Below are positions 1 to 5,495 of a stretch of 6,628 nucleotides of DNA, piece by piece. The stretch's first letter is position 1. Every line of letters starts with the position of its first letter. A program made the position numbers and the translations under genes. This DNA comes from Candidatus Hebobacteria bacterium (lineage in GTDB: Bacteria; Armatimonadota; Hebobacteria; Hebobacterales; Hebobacteraceae), in assembly GCA_029821235.1 (NCBI GenBank), contig JALGTT010000075.1, forward strand, positions 1-6,628, in the 5' to 3' direction. The notes under the pieces are model-generated. The model made no database searches. It worked only from the letters and a program-made list of their open reading frames with translations, and was not told the DNA's origin.

Positions 1-1
1 C

Positions 2-770
2 CCCGGAGCGAAGTTCTATGCGGGCGCGCAGGAAAAGGCATGCGCGGCCGTGGGAATCGAGTACGAACTGCAGCAGTTGCCGGCCGACATCTCGCAGGCC
101 GACCTGGAGGGCGCCATTCGGAGGCTGAACGCCGATCCCGCGGTCAACGGCGTGCTACTGCTGATGCCGGTGCCCAAGGGGCTCAACGGCGCGGCCGCGC
201 AGGCGATCATCGACGAGAAGAAGGACGTGGACGGAGTGAGCCCGGCCAACCTGGGGCGGGTGGTGCTGGGTCAGCCTCGGCTGGCCCCCTGCACCGCGAT
301 GAGCGTGATCGAACTGGTGAAGGCCTCCGGGGTGGACGTGTATGGGAAGGAGGTCGTGGTGGTCGGAAGCAGCGAAATCGTGGGCAAGCCCCATCACCGC
401 GGACGAAGAGGGCAACACGGACAAGCTCGCCGGCGCCACCGTCACCGTGTGTCACATCGGCACCAGCCAGCGGGGAGACCTGGGCGCGCACACCCGGCGG
501 GCGGACATCCTCGTCACCGCGGTGGGGGTGAAGCCCGGCCTCATCGGCGGGGACATGCTCAAGCCCGGCGCGGTGGTGATAGATGTCGCCACCATCCGGG
601 TGAAAGACCCGGAGACCGGCAAGACCAAGACCTATGGCGATGTGGACGCGGAGGCGGCGAAGGAGATCGTCGCCCAGATCACTCCCGTGCCCGGCGGCGT
701 GGGTGCGGTGACCACTGCCATTCTGCTTCGGAACACCGTCGCTGCCGCGAAATGGCAGATTGAAGGATAA
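2..770 (+). CDS. folD: Methylene-tetrahydrofolate dehydrogenase FolD (5' partial, frame-broken near 389-392)
   Basis: FolD oxidises or reduces the methylene/methenyl-THF pair in the cytoplasm; many members also have methenyl-THF cyclohydrolase activity. The reading begins before the window, lacking roughly the first 35-40 family residues. It runs in one frame to about 391 (ending in the dinucleotide-fold motif GSSEIVGKP) and resumes one frame over from 393 to a TAA at 768-770. Visible family marks are the KACAAVGI helix, KDVDGVSP (the folate-site Asp), APCTAMS, ATVTVCH, KPGAVVIDV, GDVD and ITPVPGGVG. The catalytic Lys expected four residues after the Tyr of FYAGAQ is Gln, and the Gln of the usual VQLPLP motif is Leu (LLMPVP). 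The enzyme may therefore be a dehydrogenase without cyclohydrolase activity. The break could be a sequencing or assembly error or a real mutation. The family and its fit to the pathway are secure; whether the gene is intact is not. Confidence 0.88.
389..392 (+). other. Frame break in folD at a CCCC run
   Basis: Upstream, the folD frame reads ...EIVGKP and then turns into Arg/His-rich nonsense. Downstream, FolD homology resumes in the next frame with ITADEEGNTD and then ATVTVCHIGT. Removing one C from the run joins the frames. The join, however, lacks the hydrophobic helix (like MALLLL) that normally follows GKP in FolD. A deletion of 3n+2 bases here would explain the data as well as an extra C. 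Codon choice and conservation on both sides look fully functional, which favours a recent lesion or an assembly error over an old pseudogene. Confidence 0.8.
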
Positions 771-790
771 GTTCTCGGCAAGCACCGATC

Positions 791-795
791 AGGAG
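791..795 (+). promoter_or_regulatory. Ribosome binding site for the hydrogenase small subunit
   Basis: AGGAG lies 7 bases before the ATG at 803, in the 32-base gap after folD. It supports this start, which places the first cluster motif (GCSGC) at residues 19-23 with no room for a Tat leader. No promoter or terminator is evident in the gap. Confidence 0.7.
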
Positions 796-802
796 TTGCA
801 GG

Positions 803-1753
803 ATGCCCGAAGACAAGAAAGTGCAGGAGCACCCGGCGATCTGGTTCCAGGCCTCGGGCTGTTCGGGGTGTGTGGTGTCCGTGCTCAACGGGGCCGCGCC
901 CACGGTGGCCAATCTCATCGTTGACCAACTGGCCCCGGGCCACCACGTCAATCTCCGCTTTCAGCCCACGGTGATGGCCGCCTCCGGCGAAGTCGCCCTC
1001 AAGGTGCTCGCCGCCGCGGAGAAGGCGGAGGAGGGATACCTGCTGGTGGTGGAGGGAGCGCTGCCCACCGCGGCCGGGGGACTCTTCGGCCGGGCGGGCG
1101 CGGCCGGCGGCGGGGAGACCACCATGCACCAGCGGGTGCTGGACCTGGCGAAGAAGGCCCAGGCGGTGGTCGCCCTCGGGACTTGTGCCGCCTACGGGGG
1201 CATGAGCGGCGCGCAGCCGAACCCGAGCGGATGTGTGGGCGTCTCCCAGGCGCTGGCGGAGGCGGGAATCGAGGTTCCCGTGATCAATGTCCCCGGCTGT
1301 CCTCCCCATCCGGACTGGTTCACGGGGACGGTTGCCCACGCGCTCCTGTTCGGACTGCCCTCTCCGGAGGAGGTGGATGCCGCCGGCCGGCCCAAGCGGT
1401 TCTTCGGCAAGTTGATCCACGATCTCTGCCCCCGCCGGGGCGATTTCGAGGCCCACAAGTTCGCGAAGGCCCCGGGGGAGCCGGGGTGTCTCTACGAACT
1501 GGGGTGCAAGGGGCCGTGGACCCACGCGGACTGCCCGGAGCGGCAGTTCAACACGGGGGTGAACTGGTGCATCAAGGCGGGTTCCCCCTGCCAGGGGTGT
1601 GTGGAGCCCTTCTTCCCGGATGTCTCCTGCCCCATCTACCGGAAACTCGATCTGGACGAGTTGCCGCGCGTGATCAAGGACGATTCTGGACGGCTGGCGC
1701 CCAGCGCCCGGCCCGTGGGAGGGCGGGCGAAAAGTCTCCTGCAGGAAGGTTGA
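803..1753 (+). CDS. [NiFe] hydrogenase small subunit, no signal peptide, three [4Fe-4S] clusters predicted
   Basis: This 316-residue subunit carries electrons from the Ni-Fe site through three iron-sulfur clusters. Proximal ligands are C20 and C23 (SGCSGC), C128 (GTCAAYGG) and C166 (PGCPPHPDW). Distal ligands are H206 and C209 (IHDLC), C229 and C235 (GCLYELGCKGP). Medial ligands are C244, C263 and C266 (DCP, PCQGC). The position that is Pro in classical group 1 enzymes (NWPV) is C256 here (NWCI), so the medial cluster should be [4Fe-4S] rather than [3Fe-4S]. The N-terminus (MPEDKKVQEHPAIWFQ) has no twin-arginine motif or hydrophobic stretch, and the C-terminus has no membrane anchor, so the enzyme should be soluble and cytoplasmic. 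The proximal site lacks the extra Cys of oxygen-tolerant enzymes. The full-length cluster pattern fits groups 1/2 better than the shorter MvhG type. The large subunit follows 3 bases later. Subgroup assignment needs a phylogeny. Confidence 0.95.
   Translation: MPEDKKVQEHPAIWFQASGCSGCVVSVLNGAAPTVANLIVDQLAPGHHVNLRFQPTVMAASGEVALKVLAAAEKAEEGYLLVVEGALPTAAGGLFGRAGAAGGGETTMHQRVLDLAKKAQAVVALGTCAAYGGMSGAQPNPSGCVGVSQALAEAGIEVPVINVPGCPPHPDWFTGTVAHALLFGLPSPEEVDAAGRPKRFFGKLIHDLCPRRGDFEAHKFAKAPGEPGCLYELGCKGPWTHADCPERQFNTGVNWCIKAGSPCQGCVEPFFPDVSCPIYRKLDLDELPRVIKDDSGRLAPSARPVGGRAKSLLQEG
1743..1749 (+). promoter_or_regulatory. Ribosome binding site for the hydrogenase large subunit
   Basis: AGGAAGG sits inside the last codons of the small-subunit gene, 7 bases before the ATG at 1757. 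It implies tightly linked translation of the two subunits. Confidence 0.65.
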
Positions 1754-1756
1754 GCC

Positions 1757-3325
1757 ATGGCTGAGACTCGCACCATCACGATAGACCCCATCACCCGCAT
1801 CGAGGGCCATCTCAAGGTGGAGGTGGTGGTAGAGGCGGGCGTGGTGAAGGAGGCCCGCTGCTCGGCGCTGCTGTTCCGCGGCTTCGAGAACATCCTGCTG
1901 AACAGGGACCCGCGGGACGCCGCCTTGCTGGTGCAGCGGGTGTGCGGCGTCTGCCCGGTGGGGCACGCCGCGGCCTCGGCCCTCTGCCTGGACAACGCCT
2001 TCGGCGTGGACGCGGAGGTCCCCCACAACGGCCGGGTGATGCGCAACCTGATCCTGGGCTCCAACTATCTCCAGTCCCACATCCTCCATTTCTATCACCT
2101 CGCCGCGCTCGACTTCGTGGACGTGGCGGCCGCCGCGGAGTACGAGGGCGCGGATGAGGCCTTGTGCGGGGTGCGCGATTTCATCGCGCGGGGCGAACTC
2201 TCCCCCTTCGTGCCCCGGTACGAGGGAGACTACCGGCTCTCCAAGGAGGCCAACCAGGCGGCCACCGCGCACTATGTGAAGGCCCTGGAGGCGAGGCGCA
2301 CCGCGCACGAGTTGGGGGCGATCTTCGGCGGGAAACTGCCCCACGAGGTGGGAATCGTCGTGGGCGGCGTGACCGAGGTGCCCACCTCGGACAAGATCGC
2401 CGCCTTCCTCTCGAAGCTGGCCGGTCTGCGCAAATTCATCGCGGATGTGTACCTGCCGGACGTGCTCGCGGTGGCCCAGGCCTACCCCGACTACTTCGAG
2501 ATCGGGGCCGGGTGCCGGCGCTGGCTCTCCTACGGAGGCTTCGACCTGGAGACCGCGGAGGCCGACCTCCTGAAGCGCAAGCGGCTGTTCCCCGCGGGCC
2601 GGGTGGAGGCGGAACTCAGCCTGGCGCCGGTGGACCCCGGCAAGATCGCCGAGTACGTGCGCCACTCCTGGTTCGAGGATGCGACCTCCGGGCTGGCCCC
2701 GGGCGCGGGCGAGACCAAACCCGCACCGGAAAAGGAAAGCGGCTACTCCTGGATAAAGGCGCCCCGCTACGACGGGCAGCCCCATGAGGTGGGCCCGCTG
2801 GCGCGGACCCTGGTCGCCTACGCTGCGGGAGACGCGGCGGTGAAGAAACAGGTGGACGGACTGCTGGCCCAGTTCGGTGCCCAGGCCGGTGCGCTCTTCT
2901 CCGTGCTCGGCCGCCACGCGGCGCGGGCGTTGGAGACGGCGCGGGTGGCGGAGGCGATGGAGCGGTGGGTGATGGAGCTGAAGCCGGGCGAGCCGGTGTG
3001 CGACTGGCGGCCGGTGCCGGACAGCGGCTCCGGGATGGGACTGACGGAGGCGCCCCGGGGCGCGCTGGGGCACTGGGCGGAGATCGAGGGCGGCAGGCTC
3101 TCCCGCTACCAACTGGTGGTGCCCACCACCTGGAACGCCTCCCCTCACGACGACGAGGGGATTCCGGGGCCCATCGAGCAGGCGTTGATCGGCACCAAGG
3201 TCAAGGACTCCGAGAATCCCTTCGAGGTGGTGCGGATCGTGCGCTCCTTCGATCCCTGCCTGGCCTGTTCGGTGCACATGCTCACCCCGCGGGGGAGGGA
3301 GGTCGGCCGATGGCGAGTGCTGTAG
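1757..3325 (+). CDS. [NiFe] hydrogenase large (catalytic) subunit
   Basis: This 522-residue subunit holds the Ni-Fe(CN)2CO centre that splits or forms H2. The nickel ligands are C63 and C66 in the N-terminal motif RVCGVCPVGH, and C501 and C504 in the C-terminal motif DPCLACSVH. The conserved Glu of TRIEGH (E16), EAPRGALGHW and VVPTTWNA are present. The four Cys ligands are ordinary TGC/TGT codons, so this is not a selenocysteine enzyme. H507 is followed by a 15-residue tail (MLTPRGREVGRWRVL), the usual extension removed by a maturation endopeptidase after nickel insertion; that protease is encoded next. RGALGHW/VPTTWNA and CGVC resemble group 1 more than the CGIC of many group 2 members. No cytochrome b gene, diaphorase subunits or hyp assembly genes lie in the window. 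The gene overlaps the protease gene by 16 bases. Confidence 0.96.
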   Translation: MAETRTITIDPITRIEGHLKVEVVVEAGVVKEARCSALLFRGFENILLNRDPRDAALLVQRVCGVCPVGHAAASALCLDNAFGVDAEVPHNGRVMRNLILGSNYLQSHILHFYHLAALDFVDVAAAAEYEGADEALCGVRDFIARGELSPFVPRYEGDYRLSKEANQAATAHYVKALEARRTAHELGAIFGGKLPHEVGIVVGGVTEVPTSDKIAAFLSKLAGLRKFIADVYLPDVLAVAQAYPDYFEIGAGCRRWLSYGGFDLETAEADLLKRKRLFPAGRVEAELSLAPVDPGKIAEYVRHSWFEDATSGLAPGAGETKPAPEKESGYSWIKAPRYDGQPHEVGPLARTLVAYAAGDAAVKKQVDGLLAQFGAQAGALFSVLGRHAARALETARVAEAMERWVMELKPGEPVCDWRPVPDSGSGMGLTEAPRGALGHWAEIEGGRLSRYQLVVPTTWNASPHDDEGIPGPIEQALIGTKVKDSENPFEVVRIVRSFDPCLACSVHMLTPRGREVGRWRVL

Positions 3326-3798
3326 ACCGCGCCGTGGTATTGGGCGTCGGCAACCTCCTCCGGCAGGACGAGGGGGTGGGCGTGCACGCGGTGCGGGCGC
3401 TGGTGGAGGCCGATTGGGGAGAAGGGGTCGCGCTGGTGGACGGCGGGACCGCGGTATTCGACGCCCTCTCCGGCTGGCGGGAGATCGAGAAGTTGGTGGT
3501 GATAGACGCCCTGCGCGCGGGGCGGGAGCCGGGCAGCATCGTGCGCGTCTCCCTGCGGGAGGTGGCGGATCGCACCGCCCCCGCGCTCTCGGTGCACGAA
3601 CAGGGGCTGCTGGACGCGCTCGCCCTGCTCCAGCAGGGAGGATTGCGAGTGGGAGAGATCGTCATTTACGGAGTGGAACCGGGGGAGACGGGTTGGGGCA
3701 CGGAGCTTTCCGAGCCAGTAGCAGACTGCCTGCCATTCCTCGCCGCCCAGGTGAGGGAGGAACTGGCATCTCTGTCTTCGGAGGAGAAATCCCCATGA
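3310..3798 (+). CDS. Hydrogenase maturation endopeptidase (HyaD/HybD family, peptidase M52)
   Basis: This 162-residue protease trims the C-terminal tail of the [NiFe] hydrogenase large subunit once nickel is in place. The opening LGVGNLLRQDEGVG is the family signature. The residues expected to sense or bind nickel are E21 (DEGVG), D66 (VVIDAL) and H96 (LSVHE), with spacings within one residue of E16/D62/H93 of E. coli HybD. The length is typical for the family. The ATG at 3310 follows a purine-rich GGGAGGGAGGT (3292-3302) and gives the canonical N-terminus. The start lies inside the end of the large-subunit gene, and the stop TGA (3796-3798) overlaps the metV start as ATGA, so this gene couples the hydrogenase and reductase cassettes. 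Its presumed substrate is the tail after H507 of the upstream protein. This is inferred from adjacency and family. Confidence 0.93.
   Translation: MASAVDRAVVLGVGNLLRQDEGVGVHAVRALVEADWGEGVALVDGGTAVFDALSGWREIEKLVVIDALRAGREPGSIVRVSLREVADRTAPALSVHEQGLLDALALLQQGGLRVGEIVIYGVEPGETGWGTELSEPVADCLPFLAAQVREELASLSSEEKSP
3780..3786 (+). promoter_or_regulatory. Ribosome binding site for metV
   Basis: GGAGGAG, a strong Shine-Dalgarno match, lies within the protease coding end 8 bases before the metV ATG at 3795. It fixes the metV start at the ATGA overlap. Confidence 0.75.
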
Positions 3799-4496
3799 TC
3801 GCGTCGGAACGCAAACCGCTGGACGAGATTCTCGGGCAATTGGAGGGCGAGGCGAACGTGTTCGTGGTCGCCTGTGACGGCTGTTCGGCCGGCTGCCAGG
3901 TGTCAGACCCCGACCACACCGAACAGATGGTGAAGGAACTGGAAGAGGCGGGAAAGACCGTCACCGGGGTGGCGCGGGTGGAGATGGTGTGCAACTCCGG
4001 GCTCACCGCCTTGATGCTCGCCCGGCATCTCTCCTCCGTGAATCAGGCCGACGGGCTGCTGGTGATGTCCTGCGGAGTCGGCGTCCAGTCGGTGGCGGCC
4101 GCGGTGGAGAAGCCGGTGCATCCGGCGACCAACTCCATTCACCTGGGCGGGTTCCAGGGCCTGTGGCGGTCGGAGGCCCGGTGCGCCCAGTGCGGTGACT
4201 GCCTGTTGGACTACACGGGGGGCATCTGCCCCTACACGGCCTGCTCCAAGGGGTTGACCCATGGAAGTTGCGGCGGTCCCATGGACGGGAAATGCGAGGT
4301 GGATCCCTCGATCCCCTGCGGCTGGGAGCGCATCTACCAGCGGCTCGCGGCGCTGGGAAAGGCGGACCGGCTGCAGGAGATGCCGCTCCGCCTCCGCGAT
4401 TTCCGCAACATGCTGCCCATGAAGGAGCGCCGGCGCACCAGCCTGTGGGCGCTGGAGTTGTTCGAGGAGCCGGAGGCCGCGGAGGAGGCAGGTTAG
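3795..4496 (+). CDS. metV: Methylene-THF reductase iron-sulfur/zinc partner subunit MetV
   Basis: MetV (MTHFR C-terminal-domain family) partners MetF in the methylene-THF reductase of many acetogens and is thought to pass electrons to its flavin. The protein has 233 residues. An N-terminal cysteine group, C27-x2-C30-x3-C34, has the same spacing as the CGTCVTVC motif of known MetV. A middle segment carries C66 (MVCNSG) and C93 (SCGVGVQS). A C-terminal cysteine-rich region has C130, C133, C136 (CAQCGDC), C145, C150, C159 (SCGG), C167 and C175, including DYTGGICPYTAC and GKCEVDPSIPC. After about residue 208 an Arg-rich then Glu/Ala-rich tail extends a little past the usual end. The gene starts by ATGA overlap with the protease gene and precedes metF by 57 bases. 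No Hdr-, MvhD- or RnfC2-like electron-donor gene adjoins it in the window. The family call is firm; the redox partner is unknown. Confidence 0.93.
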   Translation: MIASERKPLDEILGQLEGEANVFVVACDGCSAGCQVSDPDHTEQMVKELEEAGKTVTGVARVEMVCNSGLTALMLARHLSSVNQADGLLVMSCGVGVQSVAAAVEKPVHPATNSIHLGGFQGLWRSEARCAQCGDCLLDYTGGICPYTACSKGLTHGSCGGPMDGKCEVDPSIPCGWERIYQRLAALGKADRLQEMPLRLRDFRNMLPMKERRRTSLWALELFEEPEAAEEAG

Positions 4497-4538
4497 GCGG
4501 ATGGACGGGAGACGAGCGAAGAGCGCAGGCATCTTGCT

Positions 4539-4543
4539 GGAGG
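4539..4543 (+). promoter_or_regulatory. Ribosome binding site for metF
   Basis: GGAGG lies 10 bases before the ATG at 4554. It falls in the 57-base gap after metV (4497-4553), which holds no clear hairpin, promoter or small gene and is the longest non-coding stretch in the window. Confidence 0.65.
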
Positions 4544-4553
4544 CGTCACTGAA

Positions 4554-5465
4554 ATGACATTCAAGGAAACGCTGGCTAATCAGGACTGGGTTGTCACCTG
4601 CGAGGTGGCGCCGCCCAAGGGCGTGGACATGAAACACGTGCTGGAGGAGGCGGAACTGCTGCGCGGCAAGGTGGCCGGCATCAATGTCACCGACTTGCAG
4701 GCCGCCGCCATGCGCGTCAGTTCCCTCGCCACCTGCTCTCTACTCAAGCAGAAGGGCCTCGAGCCCATCATGCAGATGGTCTGCCGGGACCGCAACCGGC
4801 TGGCGCTGCAGAGCGAACTGCTCAGCGCCTACGTGCTGGGCATACGCAATGTGCTCTGCCTGACCGGCGACCACACCACGCTGGGAGACCACCCGGACGC
4901 CAAGCCGGTGTTCGACCTGGATTCCGTCTCTCTCCTGCGCGCGGGGCAGGGGCTGATAGAGGGAAAGGACCTTGCCGGCAACGAACTGGAGAGCGTGCCC
5001 ACCGATCTCTTCCTGGGAGCGATCGTCACCCCCTGCGCAGACCCCATCGAGCCCCAGATCTACAAACTCCACCAGAAGATCGAGGCCGGGGCGAAATTCA
5101 TCCAGACCCAGGCGGTCTACGACGTGGGGGCCTTCGAGCAGTTCATGAAGCGGATTCCCGAGGTGAAGACTCCCATTCTCGCCGGCATCGTGCTGCTGAA
5201 GTCGGCCGGCATGGCGCGGTATATGAACGCCAACGTGGCCGGGGTGACGGTGCCGGACGACTTGATCAAGGAAATGGCGGAGGCCGGAGAAAAGGACAAG
5301 CAGGCCAAGGCGGAGGGAAAGAAGGGCGGCCACAAGGTGAATACCAGCATTGAGATCGCGGCCCGCCTGATCCGGGATCTGAAGCCGCTGTGTCGGGGAG
5401 TGCATATCATGCCGCTGGGTTGGGGGCACCACGTGCCGGCGGTGCTGGAGGCGGCCGGACTGTGA
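4554..5465 (+). CDS. metF: Methylene-tetrahydrofolate reductase MetF
   Basis: MetF is the FAD-binding TIM-barrel enzyme that reduces 5,10-methylene-THF to 5-methyl-THF, the last step of the methyl branch before transfer to the corrinoid protein. At 303 residues it has normal length for the stand-alone catalytic domain. Visible marks are E17 in TCEVAPPKG (the catalytic Glu of the E. coli FEFFPP region), NVTDLQAAAMRVSS, QMVCRDRNR (74-82), CLTGDHTTLGDHP with the flavin-site Asp D106, KFIQTQAVYD with the folate-site Gln Q186, and GVHIMPLGW near the end. A Lys/Gly-rich insert (about 246-261, EKDKQAKAEGKKGGHK) precedes the last helices. Pairing with metV predicts a MetVF complex that may take electrons through MetV rather than directly from NAD(P)H, as proposed for acetogenic MetVF enzymes. 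The gene is flanked by metV and acsB in one operon. Confidence 0.95.
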   Translation: MTFKETLANQDWVVTCEVAPPKGVDMKHVLEEAELLRGKVAGINVTDLQAAAMRVSSLATCSLLKQKGLEPIMQMVCRDRNRLALQSELLSAYVLGIRNVLCLTGDHTTLGDHPDAKPVFDLDSVSLLRAGQGLIEGKDLAGNELESVPTDLFLGAIVTPCADPIEPQIYKLHQKIEAGAKFIQTQAVYDVGAFEQFMKRIPEVKTPILAGIVLLKSAGMARYMNANVAGVTVPDDLIKEMAEAGEKDKQAKAEGKKGGHKVNTSIEIAARLIRDLKPLCRGVHIMPLGWGHHVPAVLEAAGL

Positions 5466-5483
5466 GGCCGCGAAGCCAATATG

Positions 5484-5490
5484 AGGTGAG
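5484..5490 (+). promoter_or_regulatory. Ribosome binding site for acsB
   Basis: AGGTGAG, complementary to the 16S 3' end, ends 5 bases before the ATG at 5496. It lies in the 30-base gap after metF and supports this acsB start. Confidence 0.7.
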
Positions 5491-5495
5491 CAGGG

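Noticed and set aside
389..392. Programmed ribosomal frameshifting at the CCCC run in folD
   Set aside because: There is no standard slippery heptamer and no obvious downstream stem. FolD is not known to use recoding, and the joined product would still lack the usual helix after GKP.
40..531. Alternative plus-strand open frame over folD
   Set aside because: Its product is an Arg/Gly/Pro-rich composition with no family motif. FolD motifs are found only in the two frames joined at 389-392.
803..860. Tat signal peptide on the hydrogenase small subunit
   Set aside because: There is no twin arginine and no hydrophobic stretch. Upstream of the ATG the ribosome binding site and the folD stop leave no room for a leader.
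1183..2787. Other plus-strand open frames inside the hydrogenase subunit genes
   Set aside because: They are out of frame with the cluster-ligand and nickel-ligand motifs and are Arg/Gly-rich shadows.
632..3277. A 2.6 kb open minus-strand frame opposite folD and the hydrogenase genes
   Set aside because: It is opposite well-supported conserved genes. Its translation is rich in Arg, His, Gly and Pro with no recognisable domain, as expected for an antisense shadow in GC-rich DNA.
4497..4553. Promoter, terminator or small gene in the metV-metF gap
   Set aside because: No inverted repeat with a T-run, no clear -35/-10 pair and no credible small coding frame was seen. Only a ribosome binding site is supported.
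5481..5489. Three-codon frame ATG AGG TGA just before acsB
   Set aside because: It is most simply the Shine-Dalgarno region of acsB; nothing supports translation of a leader peptide.
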